A stretch of DNA of 64,000 nucleotides from Chenopodium formosanum (Eukaryota > Streptophyta > Magnoliopsida > Caryophyllales > Amaranthaceae): the NCBI GenBank assembly GCA_024500155.1, contig CM044862.1, positions 27,989,501-28,053,500 of the forward strand, read 5' to 3'. Positions within the stretch are counted from its first letter, which is position 1. The number at the start of each line of letters is the position of its first letter. Of this stretch, positions 41,285-52,488 are shown in pieces. A model generated the notes under the pieces. It searched no databases. It was not told where the DNA came from and was given only the letters and a program-made list of their open reading frames with translations. Made by a program: the position numbers and the translations under genes.

Positions 41285-43500
41285 TGACGCCCCTCAAGAG
41301 GAGGCGTCACTTGATTCTACTCGGGCGCCTTAGGTGGAGGGGGCAACTCCCCTTCAATTTGGGAACCATAAGGCTTAGTTCCAAAAAAACTACAAATGTA
41401 GAGTTGAGTTTTGGTCGGCTGTGTTGTCCGGAGTTGGCACATCCCCTCCGTCCTTCCGGACGGGCTCATTTCGGGCCACTTCAGAGGAAGGTGGCTATGA
41501 GGGCTTGGAGCCCCCACTATGTACCAACTTGGGTTGTTCTCCTTTAGCTTACGCGGACGCAACCCGTGACCTTGCGCTGGCCGCCGACGTTTTGGACGTC
41601 GAAACCTTGCAAGCCTTGGACGACTCATCATCCTTTGAAGGATGCGCCGGCCAATTTCTCCCAGGTCTAGGGGTAGCTGACTGAAAAGACATGAAAAGGT
41701 CTAGTTATAAACCACCATTCGAATAGGATTGAGGGAAAAAAGCATGAACTGAAAGTTATTCGGTATAAGTATTTTAAGAACCCGTCCGAGTAGAATTGTA
41801 GTAAAGTACATACAATTCATGTTCACTCGGCCGGGGTTAAAGTGTCAGCAAATATATTAGCTGTTCGAGTAGGATTGTAGTAAGAGACCTACAATCTAAA
41901 TTCATTCGCCAAGAAGTGAAAAACATGCAGCAACCGACTCAAATTAAAAGCATTGTCCATTAAAGCATAGCAAGTCAGATGCAATAAAAAAAAAAGAATT
42001 AAGACATAATTTCAAGGCAAAGAGAACAGTCGTACCCCCTTTGCCGCATCATATTCATGAGCTCGCATGTGCTTGTAGCGCTCTAGTTGAACTCGTTCAT
42101 GTCCATCTCACCCTTCTAAGCTGGATCAAGCTTAAACATGGCTTGCTCTATTACAAACAAAATAAAAAGAGTTAGAAGAATTTTCTAAGTAAAAGCATAA
42201 CTAATGATGCATGATGAAAAAGTCAACCTTAAGGGTAGTTTCGGAGCAGGTCGAATGAGGACATGAATAAGGGATCCCTTAACCAATTCACCCAAGGGAT
42301 CGACCTGGGCAGGTACCCGGCGCCCCTCTCTAAATTCTCTCTTGACCTTAAAATAGTGAAGATAATCAACATGGTCCGAGTGAGTTAGGGTGCGAGTCGG
42401 TTGTTGATCCCCTCGTCCAAGCTAAACGGGAGAACAATTGAAATTGTTCATCTTTTTGTTGAACTCTTTGTCTCCCAACTTTAAAAGGTAGAACCTCTAC
42501 TTCCATTCACGCCACTTGGACGGCTTATGCATGCACACCATGAACTCTGGCAAAGTGCTCAAGACAAACCACCCATCCAAGCCACTTGGATGACTTTTGC
42601 ATGCTTCACCATGTTGTGCATGTCGAAGAAGACTGGGAAGTTAGGGGTGAAGCCCATCCTTAGACAGGTCATCAAGTATCCAAAAATATTGGCCCAGCTA
42701 TTCGGCACAAGTTGGACCATGAAAAATTTATATTAGTCCAGCAGCTCCTTGAAGAATGGATGAAAAGGGAAGCGGAGATTGACCTCAAGGGCCGCCCTAT
42801 ATATATTAGAGCCTCGGTAGATGATCCTAGGGTCTTCCTAGGTAGCAACTGATCTAGAGGTCCGAGGAAGACTTATCAAAAATCCCTCCCCCAACATCAG
42901 GAATTCCCTCCATTCCTCAAACTGTTCGTTGAGGTACCCTAGGGCTACGTCCTCAATAGTACAACCATAGGGGCTGTTAAAGTCATTTTCTTCTTTTTTT
43001 GCCTCGGCGGCAACATTTACATCTAGCCGTTCGGTTGTCTAAGGTTCAGGGGCCCTTGCTGAACCAAAATCTTGAGACAAGACCCTGTCCAGCTCGTCCA
43101 CCTTAGCGGAACTACCTCCAATCGAGCCCTGCCTTAGCTCGGTAGTTCTTGGTTCCTCGGGCACTAAAGGGGCTTTACCCTTTTCTTTTTCCCCAACCCC
43201 ATAACTATGACTTCCAAATGGAACGGAGTGGGGGGAGTTGGTGGGTTTGACAATTACTATGCCGACCCTAGGTCTTGCCGACCTGAGAGCTTGAGAGAAG
43301 GGGGGAGCAAGAGTTTACCCGACCTCAACAGAATGGCCTGGCTGATTTTTGTATAGTGCCTGAGTAGCCGTTGAAGTCTGTAGCTGATTTTGGCCGTATA
43401 AAATTTAGTGGTGGTGCAATGACTGCTAGGTCGATATTGGTCGGGTTGACCTGTGACCGTCCTAGAAGGATAGTGGGGCAAAGAGGTCGTTAATTCGTCC
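41285..43500 (-). pseudogene. Tat antisense ORF, N-terminal and core part
   Basis: Read on the minus strand, 42970-42500 gives the block found in 'putative gypsy type transposon' proteins: DVALGYLNEQFEEWREFLML, YRGSNIYRAALEVNLRFPFH, PFFKELLD, then VQLVPNSWANIFGYL, with only scattered stops. Further on (42480-42300) it reads FYLLKLGDKEFNKKM and DYLHYFKVKREFREGR. Downstream, 41690-41560 is Ser/Lys/Ala-rich. The frame continues across copia B into 33888-32772. The function of such antisense proteins is unknown. It is broken by stops and by the insertion. Confidence 0.72.
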
Positions 43501-43599
43501 GCTCGAAGGATCGAGTTAGCAAAAAAAGCGCGGGTTACACTCGGACCCCTACCAGAAGTGGATATACCTAATTGATTTTAGCGTTCTACAAAGAGGTGG

Positions 43600-43913
43600 T
43601 GCCCTAGAGGACACATGTCCTTCGCTGATTGCGCAACCAATCAATGGCCCTAAATTCTAAATCACTTACCCTAAAGACACAAATTCCCACCCCTATAAAT
43701 ACCCCAATGATTGATGATGGGAGGGAGGGATTGTGACAAAACATTTAATAGAGAACTAAAGGTCCAACTTCTATCTACATTTTCTCTCTAAATTAATTCC
43801 CTTTCTAGTCACTAACTTGATCGTCTGAGATTCGTGCTTTTACAGGTGTTCGAGTCCCGTTGCCAGTCAAAGCGTGACCAATATCCCGAGGTATTCAAAA
43901 AAACCCCAAAACA
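43600..43913 (+). repeat. 3' LTR of Tat element, 5'-truncated
   Basis: Aligns with the last 320 bp or so of the 5' LTR (from GAGGACACATGTC through CTATAAATACCCC to ACCCCAAAACA). The first 170 bp or so and the PPT are not recognisable. The target duplication CAAAG follows at 43914-43918. Confidence 0.78.
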
Positions 43914-45251
43914 CAAAGCTTTAAACCATTGTATATCATAATCCTTGAATAATTAATAATTTATGATTTTAGGGTTTCAAAAATTAGGGTTTTCTATTAA
44001 AAATAAAATCTGAAAATTAATTTACATGATACTAATAATCAAACATTAAAATTAAATCACAAAACTCATAATTAATAATTATATCTAAAATAAAAATAGT
44101 TTAAAAACAAAAAGTTTTTTTTTGTTCGAAAAAGGGACAGCCGATAGCCACCACGGCTGCTGCAAGTGCCAATGGCTTCCTGTTTCTGGCGACTGGTGCT
44201 ACTAGTGGCAAGCGGCCCACCGGTGGTGTTGGTGTCCGGCAGTGAGGGTAAAGGCCGAAAGGGGAAGGGGGAAAAGAAAGAAAAAGGAAAAGAAAAATAA
44301 GGAGAAAGGGAGAGAAGTTTACCTTGGGATTTCTTCACTCTGGCAAAGTTTGATTTGCGTAAAGAGTTGAATATATATACCCCTTCTCTAGAAACCCTTC
44401 TTCCTAAACTTTCCCTTTTTAAACTTTCCTAATCCCTTCCCTAATAAAACTTTACTAAAATAAAAAAAAATTAATTAAACCCCAACTTAAATAACATAAT
44501 TAATTAAATAAACTTTCCTTTTATAAAATATTTCTACCCTTTTTGAAACAAATGAATTAATTAATAAAAAGCCATATGGCATCTACAAATACATAAAATT
44601 GAATCAAATTAGGTTTTCCTTCATCAAAGCTATGATCGTTGAAAAGATCTTGCACTGTGGTACATCTCTCACACACATCGCGGGAATATACAGCCTTTTC
44701 GGAGAGACGATCTAACAATTTGTTGTACCCGTAAGGATGATTCTCATCTGATTTTCCTGAACGCATTTGAAAATTTGACAACCGTTGCGATCCCAAACTA
44801 ATCTTTACTAAAGAACTGACAATATGGAAAAATATGATTACTTTTTTGATGAACCCTAACACACAAAAAACCCTAAACAAAAACAAACAAGTAAACTATC
44901 AAAAACTAACGACTCCACCATAGGGAGACACTCCACCATAGGGAGACGGATGAATATCTACACTACTTGTGTAGATTTTTTGAAATTCAAATTGCAAAAC
45001 TAAATAAAATTAAAGGAAAAGGGTCGGAAATAGTCCAATTTCCAAAGAAATCAGACTATTTCCGGCCTAAATGACCAAGATTTAATAGAAACCCTAGAAG
45101 AGAGGAGGAGAGGAGAGGAGATGAGAGGAAAGAGAATTTTTAGACTATTAAAATGAATAATTAAAATAAATTAAATAAACATTTAAATTAATTTAAATAC
45201 TTCTCAAATACTTATTTAAAATAAAATACGTACAAAATATGGGGTATTACA
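43914..45251 (-). repeat. Chromovirus 3' LTR, right half
   Basis: Continues the LTR broken at 14933 (GCTTTAAACCATTGTATATC matches 56262 onward). It ends ...GGGGTATTACA at 45251, so on the minus strand it begins TGTAATACCCC. An extra block of about 600 bp (44545-45138) is absent from the other LTR. Confidence 0.85.
44545..45138. mobile_element. Unclassified ~600-bp insert in chromovirus LTR
   Basis: Present here but absent at the matching place of LTR 54513-56958 (near 56850). Read on the minus strand it opens with a pyrimidine-rich TCTCCTCTCC stretch and includes an 18-bp direct repeat (44912-44929 and 44930-44947) and a 109-codon frame (44886-44557) with no recognised family. Boundaries are approximate and no target duplication was identified. 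Confidence 0.45.
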
Positions 45252-45266
45252 GTCTATCCTCCTTAA
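45252..45266 (-). promoter_or_regulatory. Polypurine tract of chromovirus unit 1
   Basis: The minus strand reads TTTAAGGAGGATAGAC directly before the LTR start TGTAATACC, the usual chromovirus arrangement. Confidence 0.75.
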
Positions 45267-45499
45267 AAGAAATTTCGTCCCGAAAATTGGAAAACAAAAT
45301 TCAAACTTTTTATTCACTTAGTATAATATTGTTGTACTTTTTGTCATACCTTTACCTTTTTGTGACTCATTGAGGACATAGTGACTTAAAAATACTTGTT
45401 AAAATTGTGCAAAATGCACAAAAATAACTTAAAATATAGGGAAAAGCGTGAAATTCTACCGCTTTCTACCCCCATAAAAGAAAACAAGTTATGTCCTCG

Positions 45500-46800
45500 G
45501 AAATCAACATACCTGAAACAACTCAAGGTATTTCTTTTTCATTTCCTCTTATAACTCCCAAGTGGCTTCCTTATATTCTTGGTTAGACCATATCACTTTC
45601 ACAATCTGTACATTCTTATTACGTGTACTACACACTTTATTGTCAAGAATTTTAACAGGTCCCTCCTCATAGGGTAAACTTTTGTCTAGCTCAATGGTTT
45701 CAGGTTGTAGCACATGGGATTTATCAAGTATATAACTTCTTAACTGAGACACATGAAATACATCATGCACTTTTCTTAGCTTCATGGGTAAGGCTAACCT
45801 ATAAGCTACTTTGCCTCTCCTTTGCAGTATTTCATATGGGCCAATGTACGTTGGGCTCAGTTTTCCTTTCTTCCCAATACTCATTAATCCTTTCATTGGT
45901 GATACCTTTAATAACAACTTATCACCAACTCCAAAATCCTCTTCTCTATGCTTCAAATCTGTGTAGCTCTTTTGGCGATCTTTAGTTATTTGAATCTTTG
46001 CTTGAATTTCCCTTACTTAATTTTATGTATCTTCGATCATTTGTGGCCCTAGAATCATTGTTCCACTTATGTCGTTCCAACAAATTGGACTACGACACTT
46101 CCTCCCGTATAATGCCTAAAATGGAGCCATTCCTATGCTCGCATGATAACTTTTATTATAAGAAAATTCAATCAAATAAAAGATATCCTCCCATCCTCCT
46201 TGGAAGTCTATAATACAAGCTCTTAACATGTCCTCCAAGGTTTGAATAGTTATCTCAGTTTACCCATCTTTGGCAGGGTGAAATGCTATACTCATCTTAA
46301 GTGTTGTACCAAAGTTCTCTTGCATTCTTTTCAAGAATTTTGAAAGAAGCCTGGAATTTATGTTAGACACAATATCCTTTAGAACTTCATGTAACCTCAC
46401 AACATTCTTCATGTAAGGTTTTGCAAGTTGCTTCATCTTCCAAGTCTCCTTCATTGGTATAAACGATGCAGATTTTGTAAGTCTGTCCACCACTACCTAA
46501 ATGTTATCATTTCCACTCTTTGATTTTGGAAGGCAAGTCACAAAATCCATTGAAATGAAAACCCTTTACCATCTAGGAATTTCCAATGATTGCACAGTCC
46601 CTTAGGGTCTCTTGTGCTCTATTTTCACCTTTTGGCAAGTCAGACACTTTGCTACGAATTCCGCAACTTCATTCTTCATTCTAGGCCACCAATACACCTT
46701 TTTCATGTCCTTGTATAACTTATCTCCTCCTGCGTGTTATTAATAGGGTGTATTATATCCCTCTTCCATTAGCTTTCTTTTCACTTCCTTACACTTTTAA
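45500..46800 (-). pseudogene. Chromovirus integrase and chromodomain
   Basis: 45956-45549 reads HREEDFGVGDKLLLKVSPMK, GKLSPTYIGPYEILQRRG, KLRKVHDVFHVSQLR and finally a chromodomain-like VKIVKVIWSNQEY-type stretch ending EATWEL, with EEMKKKY after a stop. This integrase C-terminus plus chromodomain identifies a chromovirus (Tekay/Del type by overall look). 46493-46260 holds MVDRLTKSASFIPMKETW and FGTTLKMSIAFHPAKDG from the integrase core. Several CAA/CAG-to-stop changes occur. The chromodomain would steer insertion to heterochromatin in a live element. Confidence 0.85.
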
Positions 46801-47460
46801 GGTAAACACCATCGACCTTTGTACCTCAAACTTCCATTTTCATAATATTTTAAAATTGTAGCTTTGCCTTGCTTTATTTTCTCACGAATTCTATCCATTT
46901 TCACATCTCCTACTTGGTTTTCCCTTATTTCATCGACTATGGTTTGTTGGACAGTCAAATTCGCAAAAATGCCAGCTGGTACTTCCCATTCTACAACTTC
47001 TAAGTTCATTTTCTCATTTCCCTACATAACTCGTCAGCCACTATCAAATTATTCAATCCATGACTGGTCTTACTACTTAGAGCGTTTGTAACTACATTTG
47101 CTTTCCCTACATGATAATGTATGTCCAAGTCATAATCTGTCGTATACTCTAACCATCTCCTTTGGCAAGAGTTCAAATCCTTTTGAGTGAAAATGTACTT
47201 CAAGCTCTTATGGTCTGTGTAAATTCTAAATTTCACTCCATACAAGTAATTACGCCAAATCTTTAATGTAAAGATAATTGTAGCAAGTTCTAAATCACTG
47301 GTTAGGAAATTCACTTCATGGGTCTTTAACTACCTTGATGCGTATGCAATAACCTTCCCATTTTGCATAAGCACACACCCCAAACCATTATTTGATGCAT
47401 CACTATACACATCATAGATTCCACAATCATCTGGCAGTGTTAGCACTGGTGCTGTAACTA
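46797..47460 (-). pseudogene. Chromovirus RNase H
   Basis: 47314-47006 reads NFLTSDLELATIIFTLKIWR, NYLYGVKFRIYTDHKSLKYI, FTQKDLNSCQRRWLE and DYDLDIHYHVGKANVVTNAL, the standard Ty3 RNase H order, with the H-x-G-K-x-N-x-V-x-D/N-A-L motif carrying N for D. 47009-46797 carries the linker to integrase. It is separated from RT by stops near 47330 and 47465. Confidence 0.83.
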
Positions 47461-47464
47461 GCTT

Positions 47465-48330
47465 CTATTTCAAGAGTTGGAATGCCTCTTTACACTTATC
47501 ATCCCACTCAAACCTCTTACCCTTCTTCTTTAAAGTAGTCATAGGTTTAGCAATCTTTGAGAAATCTTTCACAAAACGCCTATAATATCCTGCTAGACCT
47601 AAGAAACTCCGAACATCAGACACTGTTTTAGGCGTAGGCCAACCCTTCACAGCTTTGATTTGGGCTGAATCTACTTCCACGCCATCCTTAGACACAAAAT
47701 TACCTAATAATGCTACTTTTTCCAACAAAAAATCAAACTTGGCGAACTTTTCATAAAGATTGTTTTCTCTAAGGGTTTGTAGAATTACCCTCAGGTGTTC
47801 TAGATGCTCCTCTTTGTTCTTTGAATACACCAATATATCATCTATGAACACTACTAAAAACTTATCCATAAATTAATGAAACACCCTATTCATCAAATCC
47901 ATAAAGATTGCCAAACAATTTGTCAATCCAAATGGCATCACTGTAAATTCATAGTGTCCATACCTCGTCCTAAAAGAAATTTTAGGAATGTCTTCATTTG
48001 CTATTCTCAACTGATGATACGTAGACCTCCAGTCAATCTTAGAAAACACGGTTGCTCCTTTCATCATATCAAACAAATCATCAATTCTGGGAAGTGTAGT
48101 CAATACACAACCTCATGCTCCCATCTTTCTTCTTAACAAACAGAACTAGTGCTCCCTAAGAAGATGCACTCGGTTTGATGTATCCCTTGTCTAACAAATC
48201 TTGCAGTTGCTCCTTTAATTCACTCATCTCTACAGGTGCCATTCAATATGGTGCTTTGAATATTGGTGATGTACCTGGGACTAAGTTTATAGTGAAATCA
48301 ATTGCTCTCTTAGGTGGCATTCCAAGGATC
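47465..48330 (-). pseudogene. Chromovirus reverse transcriptase
   Basis: 48330-48104 reads VPGTSPIFKAPY, MAPVEMSELKEQLQDLLDKG, then LVLFVKKKDGSMRLCIDY. 48103-47873 reads LPRIDDLFDMMKGATVFSKI, DWRSTYHQLRI, FRTRYGHYEFTVMPFGLTN. 47869-47465 reads FLVVFIDDILVYSKN (catalytic FIDD), VRSFLGLAGYYRRFVKDFSK. It is the complete RT order of a Ty3/gypsy element interrupted by single stops, mostly TAA/TAG. Confidence 0.88.
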
Positions 48331-48706
48331 TCGTCTGGAAATACATAAAGAAATTCATTCACCACTTTTATATGTTCTTGCTTAGTTGCTTCATCATGAT
48401 CCATGATTCTCACACTGGAAAAGTATATTGGATGCCCTTTTTCATGTACTTTGTCAAATTTAACACAAATATTAACCTAGGGCATTTGGCTTTGCCATGC
48501 ATCTAATAAATCACTAACTTATTCTCACTTGTGTTCATTTTCACTTTCTACAGTCAACAACTTATTTTTGCATTAGACTTGCTAAACCAACCATTCTCAA
48601 GAGTACATCAAAATCCTTTAACCCAAACTCAATGAGGTCAGGCTGAAACACTTTCCCTTCGATCTCTAAAGGTATATTACTAAAGGTTTTCGTACAATTC
48701 AGTACT

Positions 48707-48937
48707 TCACCCCGTCGGAATGGTTATTGGCAAATCTACTACTTTTATTGTTTTCAAACAGTCTTTATGTTTTGAAATAACTCTTTTAAAAATGAAAGAA
48801 AAAGTTGCACCAGAATCAAATAAAACTTTAACAGGAATAGAGTTAATAGAAAAAGTACCAGTGACGATACCTTTAGTGGAATCAACCTCATGCCTACTAA
48901 CACATTCAGTCTTACTTGAAAGCTTACAAAGAGACAT
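48707..48937 (-). pseudogene. Chromovirus protease, N-terminal half
   Basis: Reads GTFSINSIPVKVLFDSGATF with the D-S-G-A active site of chromovirus proteases, then FSFIFKRVISKH. The gag expected upstream (higher coordinates) is missing. About 48956 the sequence changes to unrelated non-coding DNA. Confidence 0.72.
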
Positions 48938-48955
48938 GTATATTGTCTTTGGGTA

Positions 48956-50039
48956 AAAGATTGCTGTAAAACAAACAGTTATCTCCCACTTAAGCTATCT
49001 TAGCCTTTAATGAGCCATTAAGCTCCCACTCAACTACCTAGCTATTGCTAAGCCGGTGAGCTCCAACTAAGTCACTTAGCTCCCACTAAGTCACTTAGCT
49101 CCCAATGAGCTAGTGAACTCCCACTATGGCTTAGTGAGTTTTTCATGATAGGGAAAAGTTTGTTTATAATCAAGCATTCATGACTCATGGTTTAGATAAC
49201 CATGCCATTCAAATAAATTTGCAACTATTGCTCTTACTTTTAATGTGAGTCTTTCTGTGTGTTAATGGGTTGTTTGCTGATTATGGAACATAGTAATCAT
49301 TTATTTGTTCCAGCCTTAGCTTAAAAGGTCTTTAATCAAAGCATATGACCTTACAACTAATTAAGCATCACTTGCTTCATTATAAGCTTCTAAGTCAATA
49401 ACTTAGCTTATCTTCAATAGTTTGAGGTCACTTTCAAAGAGGAACATTCAAGTAGTATCTGATACTTTTGAAGATAATAACTTGCTAAGTTAATTAGAAT
49501 AACATGAACACTTTAGAAGAAATGGAATCTTATTCCTTTTTTTGTTCCTCGATTCCTATAATTCTTATCATACTTTATCTCATAATCTTTCTAATTCATT
49601 TTTTAAGAGTCTTTCACTTTTATACTTTGTTAGGCATAATTAAGTATCTAATGAGTCATATAACAAAGTTCCATCTTTTCCTTTAATTCGTACTTGAATT
49701 ATTACATTAATGAGTCGTACTCACCAGCGTATAAAGCGAAAAGATATGTTGGTGTCAAGCATCGACAATTTTGAGTTTCCAACTCAATACTTCATGTTTA
49801 TCAAAACTACCTAGTATCTTGAACACATGATTTCCAACCGTCCTTTTAGAATTATAAAAGTCATTTATGAGAATTGTATTTTTAGTATTGTCTTTCCTTT
49901 CTTTAAGAACCATATTCAAAGATTTCCTTTACCAATCATGGAAAATAATATAGTTTGATTTGGAATTCTATAAATATAAGTGCAAAGTATAACCATTTAT
50001 CAAGTAAATAACATAATAAGTTTGAAAATTAAAAGATAT
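48956..50039. other. Unassigned AT-rich interval
   Basis: No coding sequence recognised. At 48980-49130 there are about six copies of a CTCCCACT/CTCCCAAT motif (AGTGGGAG on minus), resembling copia PPTs. A hydrophobic 60-codon frame at 49504-49686 has no supporting context. The interval may be the far interior of copia C or flanking DNA from a lost piece. Confidence 0.4.
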
Positions 50040-52464
50040 TCATGCAAATTTTCAATCTTATAAAACGTTTTATCCACACGATAAATTTTGTCCCCATTTG
50101 GCGAGAATTAGTCGATTCCAAGATCCAAAGAAACAAAGAGTGGTTAAGCATGCTTTGGCTTGTTTTAACACTCAATCTCCTACGGTAAGCAACGCTTACC
50201 TAATGTCTCTAAGCCACTCTTGGTTGAATAAATCGTCGCATCTAATGCTCTCTCAACAATTTATTCACTTTGCCACAACATGTTATGACTCCATCACTCA
50301 TGTCGTTGAGTACAACCAAAATCAACTTGTATGTGATGTCTTTCTTTGGCAAACCCATACACATACCTTATGTATCCTAGGGAATAATAGTGATGCCTCT
50401 CTTTGGCGTAGCACATCACTACTCTCAATGGGTCGATAAGTATTGTTTTGGAATGACAATTTCACACAATATTTCAGGGACCTAGGGTTTCTATGTTGGT
50501 TTATTTAAGTGAACTTAATTAATCATCACAACATTCCAAACACTAAACATGCATTATAATTCATATATAAATCATCATAAATATATACCAAAAACATAAA
50601 TAAAGATGTATTTGACAACTAGCATGACCCCTTGAATCTTCAAGTCTTCAAGCGATGGCTTTTGCAACTTCATGGATTTGTCTTCCAAGAACCTCTGTCT
50701 TTAAGACATGACCATAATTACGCAAACACTAGTATCTACGATTAAGACTAAGCTAAATATTAAGGTACAAAAATACTCAACAGTTCGAAGACTGTATTTA
50801 GATTTAAAAAAATACATCACGGATCGCAGTCCGTATTTTCTATCCTAATTGAGCCCCAGTAGTTGCTATTTTATAAAACTTGTGAGAGAATATACATTCT
50901 TTTGATCCATTCACTATTTTTAAATGGCCCATGCATTTTACAATGATAAAATAAGTAGCATTGCATAAACACGCGATAACTAGTTACTAATCTAGGTGGT
51001 TAATCCGACTATCACACCTAATTAAAACTAGTCAAAGTTGTTTTAACCGATTATGTAAATAAGCGTAATTAATATTTGAAGCTCCCACTAAATTCCGTAT
51101 CCAACTTAATTAATCCAATTAATTAAGCCAGTAAAACACAATTATTTGCCAAAATAAAATTTATGCATATGTCGCTACAAAGCCGAGGCCTAGCCTCTAA
51201 AATTATTAAAATAATTAAAAAAAATAAATTAAATTAAAAAAATAATTAAGACGGCAAAATAAGCAAACACGTAGTCAACAATACTCAAATGGCTCACGCA
51301 CTACATGTGTGTCATATGCCCCATGGCTACTTGCCCCCTCGCACTTAGCACCAAGCGTCAAGCATGCACTAGCCCACGACCCATGCATAGCCGCACCAAG
51401 CCTCAGCTAGCTCACTTGGCAGCCACATATGGGCTGCTATGCAGCCTGGCTAGCCAAGTGAGGGACTTGCCTCAGCTTGCGTGCCTTAGCTTCGAGTTTC
51501 CAACTCGATTTTTGCATGACTTTGCAATTATTTATAAATTAATTTAGAACTAATATAATGAGGAAAAATGAAAATTTAAACAAGTCCAACTTTCCTTAAA
51601 ATTTCACAAAAAGTGCACACTATGAAATTTATTTTCAATAACCATTCTTTAATAAAATTTGTTTAACTTGGTGCAATAAAATAATAAAGGCAATCACTCA
51701 CTATTAATTTAATTAATTTAAATTAATAATGAGATTTTGACAAAATAAAAGGGAGTTGGAAAAATGAACACAAGTTCAATAAAAATTCCAACTTTAATAC
51801 TTGTGAATCATTTAAAAAATTATATCCTCCAATATGAAGATAAAACAAGTTTCTATCACAAGTTTTAAACTTTATGATTCCAATCAACTTAGTACATGAT
51901 TAAATCAAAAAGTTGAACAAAATTCATAGAATTTAGTGACTTAAAGGTTCAATAACTTAAAACAATTAAAGATTGAATCTTTAGTACTTGGAAGCAACAA
52001 ATAAAGAACAAACATTTCACATTTAATGCAATTAATTTGCAATTATGTGAAAAAAATAAAACCAAACTTTCAAACACAAATTACTATCATGTAATCATGC
52101 CTAAAGAGGTTTAAAGTTGCATATAAAATAAGGATTGAACCAATTACAAAACCACCTTAAATATGCAATGAATTTTGAAGGTTAGAAAGACTCAAAATTT
52201 TTTGTCAAAACAAAAAATCCGTTGAAAATTGTATTTATGGTCGTTTTTTTTTGCTAAAACACAATTCTTAAAGGGAAAACTGTTTCCAGAACGCCTTTTA
52301 CACCTAAAATTCACTATTTTTTGGTCGAAATTTGGGTTCGAGAGCTGAAGTAAACTCTAATACGGGATTAAAATTAATAAACCGACCTACTAATCTAATT
52401 AGCGACTTAAAACAACAAAAATTAAGCCATAAAAAACACCTTGAAAATAATATGATTTAAAAAA

Positions 52465-52488
52465 AAACAAGCGAGGATCCGATACCGC
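52465..52488 (-). promoter_or_regulatory. Primer-binding site of copia C
   Basis: The minus strand reads GCGGTATCGGATCCTCGC beside the LTR end, close to the initiator tRNA-Met site of copia elements. Confidence 0.6.

Larger units (their letters stand above)
14934..43913 (+). mobile_element. Tat-lineage Ty3/gypsy element, heavily interrupted
   Basis: Plus-strand element inserted in a chromovirus LTR. The target duplication CAAAG is at 14929-14933 and 43914-43918. 5' LTR 14934-15438, PBS from 15439, gag 15500-18900, protease 18900-19334, RT 19786-29390, RNase H and second RNase H 29590-30300, integrase 30326-31551, a 3' region with an antisense ORF (32772-33888 and 41285-43500), and a truncated 3' LTR 43600-43913. 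A second RNase H and an antisense ORF are hallmarks of the Tat clade. Insertions at 16414-17966, 20075-28969 and 33889-41284 add about 18 kb. All frames carry stops. Confidence 0.88.

Noticed and set aside
41284..41684. Plus-strand ORFs of 87 codons
   Set aside because: They are shadows of the antisense Tat ORF, which shows the recognisable domain on the other strand.
49504..49686. 60-residue hydrophobic ORF
   Set aside because: AT-rich non-coding surroundings favour Ile/Leu/Phe frames. No promoter, homology or conservation is visible.
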